Origin: Blastomussa wellsi
Taxonomy: Eukaryota; Cnidaria; Anthozoa; Scleractinia; Plerogyridae
Length of the DNA stretch: 64,000 nt
Assembly: GCA_947652115.1 (NCBI GenBank)
Contig: OX393570.1
Span: 18,911,256 to 18,975,255, forward strand
Direction of reading: 5' to 3'
Shown: piece by piece, positions 10,450 through 22,830 of the stretch
Position numbering within the stretch: the first letter of the stretch is position 1
How the letters are laid out: each line of letters begins with the position of its first letter
The notes under the pieces: generated by a model
Database searches by the model: none
The model's input: the letters and a program-made list of their open reading frames with translations, nothing else
Told to the model about the DNA's origin: nothing
Translations under genes and position numbers: made by a program

Positions 10450-12981
10450 TCTATACTTGTTAATTAATGATTGTATTTATTCTTTTAATTTTTTATATTT
10501 TTATTGTTTAGCTAGTCTTTGATGTAATCTAGTGTTCTTTTGAGGACCCTTCTGTAAACCACTTCGTTTTGCTGCAGTTGTTGGCCTTCTCCTGGGCTTG
10601 CCTTCAGTCCAAATTCCCGAGAAAGCGTCACCGAACAGGGAATTCTTGCCATGGAGTAGTTAGCCAAGGGTACTTGCATCGAGGCAATTTTTCCTCCTAG
10701 TTTTTCGCTCAAATTTGTAAGCATTTGCCCCTGATCTGGGTAGCATTGAAAAGATCTTTTCCTCCTGCAGAGATTGAGTATAAGTGAGGCCTTTTTTGGT
10801 AAAGATGATCACGTCAGAAGCAGAACAAATGGCAATGTTCGTCATGGTCGGTTTTGGGTCGAGCGCCATATACCAAGTCAATAGCAAGTCCCGGAGTACG
10901 TCACAAAGGATACAACAATGGGGCCTAGCCCTTAAACAATTGCACAATAGACTTCACACAATGGAACGACACAATATTAGTGCATATATTGACTTGGTAT
11001 ATGGAACATCTCCCCCCGGTTTTCGCCGGCACGAGAGCCAACGGTTTAACATGAAAACCCAAAATCCACCTTTTACGACATTCTTTCCTTTTTTGCGCTT
11101 GCTTTAGGTAGATTGCCCAAATTTATGGCGAGAGGACTCGTGCATCCTTTAAAAAATATGGTCACGTGATTAAATGTTCGCTCTCCCTCTTGGCGCTTGT
11201 GTTACGTTTCCGGGTCACGCATCGCTGTTGTGCACAAGGTGCAATACTAGTTAACACAGCTGTAAGATTGTTCAACTTGGCTGTTTTTGGAAGGTAGGTC
11301 TGATAGGTAATCACAACCCAGTTAGTTTGTTTATTAATTTTATCTATTTTAATAATAGGGCTGACTTTGTTCAACGTGGCGTGAGGAGCGAAACTAACTT
11401 TTTCCGCTTTCACTGCTATCCGCGAGGACACATACTTTAATGGCGGAGACAATTTAAAATCATGATGTTTCCTTGCGTGAGCAAAGATGGAAACCTTTGT
11501 TGTTTGTTGCGGACACAGAATGTCTCTGAAAAAAATTAAAAACAATTTTTGTGTCCGTTGCGCTCTGGGCTGGGCAAACAGGGAAACACTGCCTTTACAT
11601 TTTCATCTGTAAGCTTAATTAAATTAAAAGTAAAATACAAGGCTTAATTATGCTTAATTATACTGAGCGTGGTCCGTGTTGGTGCGAATCAATAAATACC
11701 GATTTGTCCGTGGACAAATCGTGGCTCGTGATGTTTCATTGCGCACGAAAATGCAGCAAGGCGTGACAAAGCGTGACAAGCAATTTTAGATAACATTTGA
11801 TTATGTAATTATAACCGGAAATACGATCTTTGTGTAAACCCATTCTAAACACGAGTCGCGTGGAATAGCAAATATAGTTCGTCCCTTCCGTATGAAAACA
11901 TGTGGGAAGACTAGCAACAAGTTTTAGTGTCGAATTCTGCTCTCATTAACGCCTAGTTCCGCATAGCCTGCGAACGCAGACGTATTTCCGGCTGTCGAGA
12001 GAGAATCTCGACAGCCGGAAATACGTCTGCGTTCGCAGGCTAAGTTCCGCAGGATTTGCGTAAGTATTGAACCGTATCTGTTAAATGGTGGTTATGTCGT
12101 AATGAAGTTGTTTATCCCAACGGAAACTCCATTTATCCCCTGTATTTTAAACTACGTATTAGTCAATCACCATTATGTACATAAGAACATTGATTCAAGC
12201 AGTAAAGTAGATTCAGGTGATTGTACAGCAGTTGCGTGTGCCGCGCCCAAGCTTCGTAACAGATCCGACTCTAACCGACCCCTCGGCCGTGGTTTTACTA
12301 CAGAAACAAGGAAACAATTTTCGCAGACAAAATGTTTTTTAAAAAGAAATCCGAACCTTTTTTTTGCGCCTCGGACATATTTCAATTTTGTGTCCGCAAC
12401 AATGTTGCGCGCAGGGGCAAGCAGGGAATCGTTTTGGTAAAATACTACGCCAATTAAACACGAATCAAAGAATACTACAAGAGTTTTCCTGTGATATTAA
12501 ACTTTTCTTTTCTACTTCCAGCCATGACTAATATTCAGTTTAAATACCAGGTTTTGAGGGTTGGTACTCCCTGGCATAGGCGAACGGGTAATGTGTTACC
12601 ATTAAACTGGTATGCAATCGCCCAAACTTGCTAGTGCTGTTGCCCAAATCCTGAGCGTTTTGACTGAAAAATGTTGGCAATTTTCGAAACTGGGGTAGCT
12701 GCAACCCCTCCCCCTCCAGTTTGTATACTCATGCTCTCGGCTTTATTGTGTAGTTCCATAAATTATCTGTACCTCCCCCACAGAAGGGATTTTTCCTAAG
12801 GACCACCCCCCCCCCCCCAATCACCCCTCTGGAAATTTGAATTAAGCTTTGTTGAGAACCCACCCCCAGTAATTTCCAATCTCTTCTTTGGAGGGAGTAT
12901 GGATATTTTCTGGAACTGTAAGTTAGGTCAGCCATATGCTTCAAATGAAGTCTAAGATAGAACATTGGCTGTTATTCCCAG
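10450..12981. other. intergenic, no gene seen
   Basis: Between the LINE and the TPR-TIR gene I see no credible coding exon. Short ORFs (for example at 10784, 11162 and 12102) show no family features. The stretch holds a perfect hairpin at 11964-12042 and pyrimidine/purine-rich tracts near 12806-12820. Unseen 5' exons of the TPR-TIR gene could lie here. Confidence 0.4.
11964..12042. mobile_element. perfect 37-bp-arm hairpin element with 9-bp target duplication
   Basis: Left arm 11964-12000 and right arm 12006-12042 are exact reverse complements (37/37) around a 5-nt loop GAGAA. The exact 9-bp direct repeat AGTTCCGCA flanks it (11955-11963 and 12043-12051). The ends read TAGCCTGCG. This is the expected footprint of a recent MITE-type insertion with no coding capacity. 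Confidence 0.9.
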
Positions 12982-15900
12982 TTCGCTAAAGAACACTCTA
13001 GAGTCCAGGAGCCCATGACATCTCATCAGGCAAGTGTTTTCCAGACATCATGCGACACTGTAGAAGATGCAAGGAAATGGTACACACTTGGTCTAAATCA
13101 AAAGAAAGTGGGTGACTTTAAATCAGCGCTTGAGTCAATCCAACGCTCAGTGGATATCAGGGTGAAGTTGTTAGGTGAGCATAAGGATACGGCAGGCAGT
13201 TATTATTCACTTGCTCTAACACAGGATGCCATGGGAGACATCACATCTGCGATAAGATCACATCAAAGAGCTTTGGATATCAGGGTGAAAGTATTAGGGG
13301 AACACCTAGATACTGCATGGAGCTACTTCTCCTTGGCAATCAAGCAGAAGAAAACAGGAGACACTCAAGCTGCGCTTAAGTCACATCAAGAGGCATTAAA
13401 CATGAGAGTCAGGCTGCTGGGCGATCACAAGGATACTGCTTCCAGTTACTTCAGTGTTGCCCTACTGCAAAACTCACTGGGAGACCAAAAAGGTGCTCTT
13501 CACTCACATCAGAGAGCTCTGGCCATAAGGCAAAAGGTACTGGGCGTACATCTGGATACTGCCTGGAGTGGGTATTCGTTAGGGCTTGTCCAGAAGGCAG
13601 TAGGAGATATGCCCGCGTCTCGGCAATCACAGCTTCTTGCTTTAAATATGAGATTGAATCTACTGGGTGAACACACGGATACTGCATCAAGTTATTTTTC
13701 TCTTGGATTGCTAGAGAGGGCTATGGGTGACGACATGAATGCAGCTCTGGAATACCACTATAAAGCCCTTAATATACGACTCAAGTTGTTAGGTGAGGTA
13801 ACTACATGTATAATCAACAAGGTTACAGGTCTGAAAATGTTCCTCTCGAGAGTGAACTAATGGATTAATTAGAAACTTGATTTCTTTCTTTGCTATAATG
13901 TTCCATAAAAATTTCTTGAAATGAGCAATTCAGTGTTTAAACAGGACAGCCGATCCAAAACTAGAATGTTGATTGGATTATTGTCTACTGAGAAACTAGA
14001 GTTAACCAAAGTGGAAGGGGAACTCTGGTATAAGAATCAGCTTTTCTAGCATGAAAGTTCCTGCACTGTATGATGAACCATCTGGCTCCTACAATTCAGA
14101 CAAAAGACAAAATTATGGATCAAGTACAGAGTGTAGTGCCTCCTTAATTATGCCCATCTCTGGTCCTTATAACCTTATAACTGCTTGGGGTTAATCCGAC
14201 CCATTTCTGACCCTCTTTAGGTAACCATCCTGATACTGCACTTAGCTGTTATCACCTGGGTGATGCTCAGAGTGCTGTGAACAACTATGCAGGTGCCTTG
14301 CAGTCCCATCAGCGAGCCTTGGATATCAGAATGAACCTGCTTGGAGACCACATAGACACTGTAACTACATACTTGGCCGTCATTGCCGACTTGGGAAAAC
14401 TTGGTCAAACTGACCGGATGGCAGAGATGAAACGAAAGTGTGATGAGATGCAAAGCCGTTTAGCTAAGGACAAAAGTAAAGTTCACACTGAAGCTAGCTA
14501 ATAAGTCTAAATTCTGGTTGGGATGTAACAGCGAATCAGCTACTTATTAGGAAATATATTTAATGGACTATTTCTCCCAGAGAATGTGTTGATTTAGTTG
14601 CAAACTTGCCCTGCAAAATGAAAAGATTGAGTAATTGTTCAAACACAATGGAAAAAACGTATAATTAAAAAATTAATCATATAGTTAGGTGATGTGACTG
14701 TCCAGGTGAGAGTTAAGTTCTAAAGATAACAGTTGTATACTCACCACTTACCTTTAGTGTGGAGAGGAACAGAGGGTGGAAACAGGATGGGAGTGCTAGT
14801 CTCCAGGCTGCAACCATTCACTGTATATTGAAATATAGAAGTGCTCATAGAAAGGGAAATGGTGGCAAAATAAATATCATTTTTGTATTTTTTTTTTTCA
14901 TAAAAAGTGGGGGAACAGGGGGATCTGAACCTCCCACTTCCCATACCCTTTACTCTTGGCTCCTGTCCCTTCTTTAGTGGCTCCTAGTGCCTCTTTGTTT
15001 TATTTCTGTTGCAAAATATTACCCAATTTGGTGAAATTTAGCCTGATTTTTTCTGGTTCCCAACACCTTGAAATCCCGTTCCGCACCTTCTCTCCCCCCA
15101 CCTCCCATCCCCTATTCTCCTGGGATTGCGCCCCCATCCCCCCTCCAATAATAAAATGGAGTTCTTGAAAGAAAAGGGGGTGTAAGTACCCTTGATCATT
15201 CCCTAGGTCTTACCTTCACTGTTATTTAGGTGCCCACGTAGGTGCAAAATAGTTGATAGTGTCCTCAAACCTAACTTGTTGTAAAGAGCTTTGGATTTTC
15301 ATTTTGAGCAGAAGTGTCAACAGTTAAGTCTGGAGTCCCTTCTAAGACGTCCCCAGAAGTGTTCATTTCTTATCAGTGGGGATCCAGAGATGTTGCACTG
15401 GAATTAAAAAAGAAACTTGAAGATACTGGAATCCACTGCTGGATGGACATCAGCCAGATGGGAGGAGGGGATGCCCTGTTTGCACAAATTGATTCTGGAA
15501 TTAGAGCATGTAAGGTACAAACAAATAAAAGCATCATATGATGATGGTGATGATGATGATGATGATGGTGGTGATGATGATGATGATAATGTCCTTCCTT
15601 TCTGTACGAATGCTATTGCCTTGGGAAGGCCTTAACTGACCTGAGCCAAACGCATTAGTAGGAATAACATAAAATTTTGATCATTTTCTGTGTAAGTTGG
15701 TATGGTGTTTGTAACTGTTTTTTGTGTCAGCCTCTGCAGAATCTAGTGATTGGAGTAACAGTTTGAACATAAGCTAATTTAAAATGGTCTTTAATTGTTC
15801 ACTTTTTGTGTTCTTACACAATGAATAACTAATGCACACTTTTCATATTCAATATATATCCTTTTTGTTTTAACTTTTTCATTCTAGGTTATGATCTGCT

Positions 15901-16139
15901 GTGTAACAGGGAAATACTGTCTCTCAGAAATTTGCCAACGTGAAGTAACTCTAGCAGATGCCTTACAAAAGCCAATTATTCCCCTGCTCTTAGAAGAGCT
16001 TGACTGGCCTCCAGCAGGACAACTTGCTTTGATATTTGCTAAGCTTCTTTACATTAATATGGTTCCAGGTTTAGAAGCATTGCGCAGCAGCAGATTTAAT
16101 GAAATTCTTCATAAAGCTCAGTGGCATGTTTCACATTGA
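12982..16139 (+). CDS. TPR-TIR protein (kinesin-light-chain-type TPRs plus C-terminal TIR domain)
   Basis: Four exons join in phase: 12982-13792, 14221-14475, 15312-15514 and 15888-16139 (stop TGA). Exon 1 starts after TTATTCCCAG; the first Met in frame is at 13015, so translation may start there or further upstream. Exons 1-2 encode about seven 42-residue TPRs of the pattern LLGEHxDTAxSYxSLG...GD...ALxSHQRALDIR. Donor ACAAAA/GTAAAG at 14475 and acceptor TTTTGAGCAG restore the frame into the TIR domain, which begins EVFISYQWGS and continues to CWMDIS, then VMICCVTGKYC and SEICQREVTLA. The Glu in CQREVTL aligns by eye with the NAD-hydrolase glutamate of SARM1-type TIRs. A cytosolic innate-immune or cell-death role is inference. 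Ending the protein at the TAA at 14499 without splicing would give a TIR-less form. Confidence 0.82.
15541..15592 (+). repeat. GAT triplet microsatellite in TIR intron
   Basis: About 16 GAT/GGT triplets immediately follow the 15514 donor region. It lies between the two TIR exons; the acidic poly-Asp reading frame across it is not coding. Confidence 0.8.
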
Positions 16140-16156
16140 TGCTCAGCTGTGAATCA

Positions 16157-16162
16157 AATAAA
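16157..16162 (+). terminator. polyadenylation signal AATAAA of the TPR-TIR gene
   Basis: AATAAA begins 18 nt after the TGA stop at 16137-16139, with an AT-rich stretch following. This supports 15888-16139 as the true last exon. Confidence 0.65.
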
Positions 16163-18182
16163 AAATTATTAGCCTCTATAATCAAAGCTCAAAAAGAATA
16201 TTGTCTAATAAACAATTAATAAAATGAAATGTATTGCATTCATGCAAATAGAAAAAAAAGTCTAAATATTTTGAGTTTGGAAATTAATGGCAATTAAAGT
16301 TTAACAGCACTCTAGTACGTTTTGCAATTTTGGTCATGTGGTTGGTCAAAATTATGTGGCCATGGGTTGATTGAAACAATAAAAGCACTCTGCTGACTAT
16401 TTACTGAAAAGCAAACAGTACTACATGCAACTGGGTTTTCATTCACTCATTTTAAAGTTAGAACCACCTAGTGCAGCATTATAAACAGTACCTCATGAAA
16501 GGGTCACACACATACCGATCCGGCAACCTCGTTCCCAGTGTCTCTCATCTTCCCCCTGGAAACAAGATTGACATACTAGCATTTTCATCCACAGATCTGA
16601 AAACTAGAATAACCCTTGATTCTGGTAGTAGAAGTGCCACTAAATTGATACGAAATTTCGAATCTCTTGTAACCCATTTTAAAACAACGAGTAGTCTGCA
16701 TCAGAAGAACTCAGAGACTTGAAGGATAGTGCAGAATGCAATAGGACTGACAATTGATAACATCCTAATACGTGTTGGAGCACCAAACGTGATACTTTTA
16801 GCTTTTTAGTGCAGAATGCTCTATTGTGATGGTTTTTTTTTTGGGAGGGGGGGGGGGGGGGGTTCTGCTAATTTGCTAAAGCGCTATGGTGTAAACTTTA
16901 ACAGCTAATATAAATTAATTATTTAACCATATTAATTAATTAATTATCCTAGTGAAAGGGGTAGGGAGAAACTGACGGTGTCTATCAGGTAAAACTCGCG
17001 GTAAATCTGCGTTACTTCTGTCTCACATCAGAAAGGCATATGTTTGCTTCAAAACACCGTCTGCTTTCCTTGTGCTAGTTTCTAGAACAAAGGACGGTGC
17101 CCTGCAGGCAAGGTGAGGGTGCAGCAGCTAGAGTGAGGGTGTAGCAGGGAGGGTGAGAGTGTAGGAGACAGCGTGAGGGTGTCGGAGGCACGCGGAACGT
17201 ATTATTTTGCACGCGCCCGCGAGTGATGCCGCTTGGGATTTTGACCATGAGAAATGAAAGGCATGATTCTCCTGTTTGTACTTTGTATGCGTTCTTGGAT
17301 TTCCTATTTCTATAGGTATGGGGCTCCGCTCTGGGGCCCTTTGGCCGCCGGCCGCTCCGCTATAAACTGAAGTCGTCACCGTGACATATTTCCCCTCTCA
17401 CTGTTGAAAACTGCATGGAGACCACTTCAATTTAACCACGAATTGATTAATCCAAGCACGCTAAAATAGTGCTACTGATTTGAAAGACCTCGGTTGATTA
17501 TGATCGGCAGGTTCATGCATCTATCCTTCCCGAGTTGTGGTAGGCGTGAGTCGTGATATTTGGATCCCAAATTGGAAAGGAATTGTAAACAAACAATTTT
17601 AATGTTGTGGAAAATTAGAAATTAATTAATAACTCTGCGAGTATTCCTTTTCAGATTTTCTTTTAAAAGCAGATCGCTCGTTTATCGAGACCGCTTTGCT
17701 GATCGACTACATGTAGTTCGGCCCAGTTTACCTCACTTTTTGAGGTTGATGCTGTGCCGAAGCCTGGGAACAAAAAGGAGAGGCTACAAAGACATCTTGA
17801 AATCAAAATGGCGGACAATCGTGCATTGCTGTTTTTTACCTCGTATCACTGGCTCAGGCAGCAAAACCCGTGGAAAATTCAGCAAAAGTACAGCCCAAAA
17901 CTGTGGCAGATATTTGTTCCGAGGGAATACCTATTCAAGAGTCACATTTTGCGATTGCATTCGAGATGCAACATCTGTAACACTTCTTGGACTTGGCTTG
18001 AAAAGTGGCTTTTCAGCTGGCATGACTCATATTTACATGTACGATGGAAAACCGAGGCGAAAAACCTACGAACAAAAACCTACGACCTGGGCTAGATGCA
18101 ACATCTTATATTTCCCGAACAGATTTGGAGCCAATAGAGGTACGATAATTTCTTTATTTTCTTCCATACAAAGTCTATAATT
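16163..18182. other. intergenic with a G-tract and a short GAGGGT-rich stretch
   Basis: No supported exon. A long G-run lies at about 16846-16862, and 17110-17190 repeats GTGAGGGTGTAGCAG-like units. A 146-codon + strand ORF at 17740-18180 overlaps a second open frame starting at an ATGGCGG and is followed by a GTACGA donor-like site. I cannot decide whether it is a first exon. Confidence 0.35.
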
Positions 18183-18450
18183 ATGCACCTATCAATGTTA
18201 AGCCCGAGGAGGGGGGGGGGGGGGGGCATGGGGTAGAGATTTTGACATTTTATGAAAAGATAAGTCAAATTTCCCAACCCGGGACAACATAATTGGTCAC
18301 ATGTATCAAACCTCCCACTTCCCCACTATTAAAAATGGTGGCCAAGTCAAAATTTCTGATCAAAATCCCCACCCTGGGGACAGACCTCACAGTCAAAGTC
18401 GCGTGGGTGGCCTGACCCCCCCCCCTCGGGCTTAACATTGCTAGGTGTAT
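18183..18450. mobile_element. MITE with TGCACCTATCAATG-type terminal repeats
   Basis: The left end ATGCACCTATCAATGTTAAG, then CCCGAGG, pairs with the right end CCTCGGGCTTAACATTG, then CTAGGTGTA. Poly-G and poly-C runs lie just inside. A possible TA duplication flanks it. The element at 37714-37942 has the same architecture. Confidence 0.65.
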
Positions 18451-20220
18451 TACCTCCGCCATTTTCAGTGAATTATGCAAATTCATGTCATCTGCGTGTG
18501 CATGCCCATACACCTTATTCCAAAATGGCCATCATCTTAATATTCTCTTATTTCAAATGTTACAATTCATGTAGTATTGCAGGTTTAGTGTTTGTAAATG
18601 TTAGTTAATTTGTAGCTGTTTTTTTTCTTTAATCTTAATGTTCTTTTGTTGGTATTCAAATAAGCCCTTCTTACCTCTTCAAAAATGAAAAGAATATTTT
18701 ATCTTGAACGAGGCAACAAGGGCTAATTTGAATATGCAAAACAAAATAATATTAAAAATGGAAGCCCTTTTTCTCCACGTGCCTATTAGCGGTTTTTAGT
18801 GTTTTTTTAGTACACCTGAAAGGCGATGTGAAGGCAAATGTAAGAAGAAGTCTATAAACTCTATTCCATTCTTATAAATAAAAGCGGGCACCCGTGTTGT
18901 CTAAGCATGTCTGTCTGCCACCCATCTATGCCTACCCCGAACACTCCAATCCTATCTGACGTATTACAAGAAATCGCCCCTCTCGCTTGAAAAAACAATG
19001 AAAAGACTTCAACTAACTGGTAAAATTGGCATGCATGCTTTATTCCAGGTTTACATTGTTTAACATGACTGGTTGTTAAATTGAACCTGTATTCAAGTAA
19101 ACTTGTCATTATCTTCCGGTTTGCATTAAGTGTTCAACCTGCAGTAGAATTAAGAAATCTTAGGTTAGTTTAAATAATAACTTGAGGCATTTAGTTGTGT
19201 ACCAGCACACACACTAAATATTCTCACGTAACGAGCCATTTTCAGGAAACACAAATTAAAATTAATTTCCTTATGCAGCCGTTTTAGTAGTGATGAAACG
19301 CACAGATAATATATATGAGTGCATCACTGTAGCTATATATGTTGTTATGGTTACAACTTGATGGAGCAGAGATGATGAGTGTTAAGGTGGCACTTAAAGA
19401 CGAATGAGAATTCAAGATAAGATCCGTATCCGCAGCTAGAGCAGAAAATAAATTATCTAATTACTAAAATTGACGCATTCCACATCCACCTCAATGAACA
19501 GAACATTGACACACAGTTTACCAGAGCAGTTGAACTGTCTGGTTCAACATGACAGCAACACGCTTAGTACAACGGTTTACTGGAAACCAACACATACCGA
19601 GAGAAGGCTTGACAAATCATCTTACAAACAACAACTTTACATGTATTAGATGAAACACTCGCCCTCCTCCTGAACTGATTTATACTGAAACTAACGTTAA
19701 CCCAAGTCTTACGACTACAGTGACTATATCGCATGCCCAAAACCATCTCGCAGATCCTGCAACCTTATATCCGCATAGCCCACAAACCGATTACTACATT
19801 ACAACATTTACTAACCCCAACAACAGACAAGAAGCAATTTTACAAGATCAGTTCTCTGACTGCCACTGGTAAGAACCTTAACACAAGACTGACTGATAAC
19901 AAATGAGTGACGAGAATCGGGGACCATCGACTTACCAACCGTAGTATCGACTAGGACGCTGCTTAGTGTTTGACCTACAGCACTAGCTATTTTCAATGAC
20001 TGACTTCAGAAAGCTGGTGTACTAACTTAGGACAGGATCCTCTCAACACAAGTCATCAATTACCGGCACTGTACAAATGACTATTTCACGACATGGTCAT
20101 AACAAACAGACTGGACACAATGACCTATGGGTAACTTTACTGACGGATGGAAACTGACCAATCACGACTGACCACATGAACTAATTGAGTCACTCAACTA
20201 ATTTATCACTCTCCACTAAT
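18451..20220. other. intergenic, nothing recognised
   Basis: AT-rich, with only short unsupported ORFs on both strands. I see no exon, tRNA or clear repeat structure. Confidence 0.35.
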
Positions 20221-20225
20221 ACTTG

Positions 20226-20640
20226 TGGGAGGCGCAGTGGCCTAATGGTTAGTGCGCTGGACTCCGGATCGGACGGTCCGGGTTCGAGACTCTAGCCGGG
20301 GCACTGCGTTGTGTTCTTGGGCAATGGGTTTCAAAATGTTTTGAAGTAGGTGTCATCAACTGGAAGAGTAGGCGGCTGTTATAGGCGAGATTTTTGGTCA
20401 CAAGCTGATTGCTATGACCAGAGTAGCCGGTGGCATAATAGTCAAGTAGCCGGTGGAACTCCGGCAGTCGCCGCCTTGTTTTGAAACCCCTGAATGGGTA
20501 CCGGCGAATTTACTGCTGTGGGGTAACCCTGCGATGGACTAGCATTCCATCCAGGGGGGAGTAGAAATACTCTGTTGATTCATGCTACAGAAACCGGGAT
20601 AAGCTCCGGCCTGATGGGCCACTAGGCCCGACTGCAGACT
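20226..20640 (+). mobile_element. tRNA-Arg(CCG)-headed SINE
   Basis: The head at about 20228-20302 has a Pol III A box (TGGCCTAATGG), a CCG anticodon within GACTCCGGATC and a B box (GGTTCGAGAC). It closely resembles tRNA-Arg(CCG). The body runs through 'gatggactagcattccatcc' to a CGGGATAAGCTCCGGCC segment. The cloverleaf is imperfect and fused to a body, so it is a SINE, not a tRNA gene. Confidence 0.75.
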
Positions 20641-20642
20641 TG

Positions 20643-21375
20643 CTTTTAGCTTTACTCATACTTGGCCAAAATCATGGAAGAGGGCTAACATCAATGGGGA
20701 TTATCGAGGAATTAACATGACACCAGTCATTGCTCATGCCTTTGAGAAAAATGTTTACAGGCTACATGCTCAAGTGATTGTAGAGGACAATCTAAGTAAC
20801 TTGCAGTTCGCGTATAGGGAGGGTGGTTCATGCACGGATGCTATTATCATGATTCAGCCTACAGTGTGCAAGTTCCTTGATGACCCCAACTGCCTAGCTG
20901 TTAGGATATTTACGATGGACTTTAGCAAGGCTTTTGATTCTGTAAACCATGATCTTCTAGCAAAAAAACTTTAAGATATCCCTTTAAATCCATATATTGT
21001 CAATTAGTGGTTGAATTTTCTACAAGATAGAATGCCAAGGATTCTAATATAGTGACGTTATCTGTGATTGGAAGCAAGTAAATAAGGGTACTATACAATG
21101 AAGTGCGAGTGGTCCGTATTTATTTAACATCTTTCTTAATGACTTAGAGGTCAGTACAGGTGAGGAAACTGTTTGTTTTAAATATGCTGATGACTGTACA
21201 ATTGTTGCTCCTGTTTTTGAAACAATGACTTAGCAGCTGGACTTGTTCATGAGTTTTCAGAATGGTCCAGTAGTAATGTAATGAAATGTAACCCCAGTAA
21301 GTGCAAGGAACTTGTTTTTCAAAAGAAAAAACACACTGATGTGTATACTGAAATGATATCGAACATACCACAATG
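20643..21375 (+). pseudogene. LINE reverse transcriptase fragment, degenerate
   Basis: The best frame (20717-20974) shows the RT finger/palm blocks [26 protein letters not shown] and [17 protein letters not shown]. After a stop, decayed frames retain [17 protein letters not shown] and [13 protein letters not shown] sequence to about 21240, then CNPSKCKELVFQKK near 21320. It differs in family from the LINE at 8.2 kb. Both ends are truncated. Confidence 0.75.
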
Positions 21376-22830
21376 CGACGGCGAGGACAATGCCTGGTTA
21401 AAAATAATTTATTTTTACGTACAAATCTTACAATTGCCTTGATGTATTCGCTGCATCTATCGCTCCTGTAGAAAGTATAAGGACCGCATTTGTATTTTCA
21501 AACAGAAAAACGGAGATTTAGCCGTCAGGTTCATGTTCTCCAAAGTACCCAGAATTTGGCCATTTCATGTAGAGATTTTAGAAAACCACGATGGCAACAT
21601 CAACTAGAACATTGCGAAACAAAAGATTTAAGGCTAAATTTCTGTTTTTCTGTTTGAAAATAAATGCCATCCTTATATTTTCTACAAGTCCTACGTTTGG
21701 AAGTGATAGTTGCACCGATTAAATCAAGGCAAGTGTGCGATTAGTGCGTAAATTATAAATTCATTTTTAACCAGACGTCATCCTCGCCATCACTGTCGTC
21801 ATTGCTTAAACTCCCTAATGTTTAACAGAGGACGGCAAAGAAATGTACAAAGAATTATGACGCGCATGCATAGCTATTGTACAACTACAAAGGAAATTTT
21901 CAACACCAAGCCTTTGTGCGTTTATCGGCGGGATACAAGTCTCCGAGAAATCGTGGTTCATAGCACTTTGTCATCTCGCGCTGATTATACCCAAGCCACA
22001 CCAGCTGGAGCATTTCCTTGCTGAAGACCCCGGTGCCGCACATGTGACTTCACGGGAAGGAAGGCAACGATCACCAACGCCAACTGAGATGTTCGGTTAA
22101 AGGGATGGTTCAACTGTACTGCAGCTGGAGAAGTCTATGTCATTACGTGCCAGCGTTGTTACAAGTCGTACACTGGTGAAAGTAGTTGAAGGCTTGCGAA
22201 TCGCTTCGGTGAACACCTGCGTTCAGTGGAGGGTTTCAAACAGAATCCACGCTTCCAGGGGTGGGTTGAACACACCCAAGTCTAGGACATGCGAGTGTCT
22301 GTGGGAAGGACAAGTTAACAATAATGTTCGTAAACATTAATGTTTGGTTTTATCAATGGCATCATTTGCGGCTGATGAAGGGGTTCTTCCTGACACGTCT
22401 CGTTTCTTTTTACAATAGGAACAAGAGCACTTCTTCAAAAAACTTTCTTCATCCAGTGATTCGAAGTGCTACAAAGCATAGATTTAATTATCCCTAGAGC
22501 TACTGTACTGCTCATTAAATCTTTTGTTTAGCGATTTTCTCGTTGATGTTCCCACCATGGTTTGCTTAAGGTCTCTGTAGCAGATCACAACGGTAGCGTA
22601 AATGAAATAGCTTTGCACGTGTGTTATAATTCTTTGTACATTTCTTTGCCGTCCTCTGCAAAACAACAATGTGAAATGACTTGATTCTGAGACTTTAGCC
22701 TCGACGGCTAAATTTCTGGTTTTCTGTTTGAAAATAAACGCTGTCCTTATATTTTCTACAAGAGCAATGTTTGAAAGCGATAGATGCACCAAATACACCA
22801 AGGCAATTGTGACATTGGAGCGTTCGATTG
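21376..22830. mobile_element. Penelope-like element remnant with inverted and direct repeats
   Basis: The block GTTTGAAAATAAA plus CTTATATTTTCTACA occurs direct at about 21645 and 22725 and inverted near 21465. GACGGCAAAGAAATGTACAA occurs at 21832 and inverted near 22640. Between them, 22110-22340 encodes a decayed GIY-YIG endonuclease (EVYVITC, YTGES, RFGEHLRS), interrupted by a stop. A hammerhead-like motif follows at 22364-22410. This arrangement suits a Penelope-like element; no RT is left. Confidence 0.55.
22364..22410 (+). ncRNA. decayed hammerhead-ribozyme-like motif
   Basis: CTGATGA, a short stem (AGGG...TCCT), then GACAC and GTC. The conserved GAAA is changed to GACA. It lies just 3' of the GIY-YIG remnant, the usual neighbourhood of Penelope-like hammerheads. 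Confidence 0.45.

Noticed and set aside
11964..12042. Hairpin as a transcription terminator
   Set aside because: No T-tract, eukaryotic context, and an exact target duplication favours a mobile element.
17740..18180. Overlapping 146- and 113-codon + strand ORFs
   Set aside because: Two frames are open over the same stretch, neither shows a domain, and only a donor-like site supports them; left undecided.
20228..20302. tRNA-Arg gene
   Set aside because: Acceptor and T-stem pairing are imperfect and it is fused to a SINE body; treated as a SINE head.
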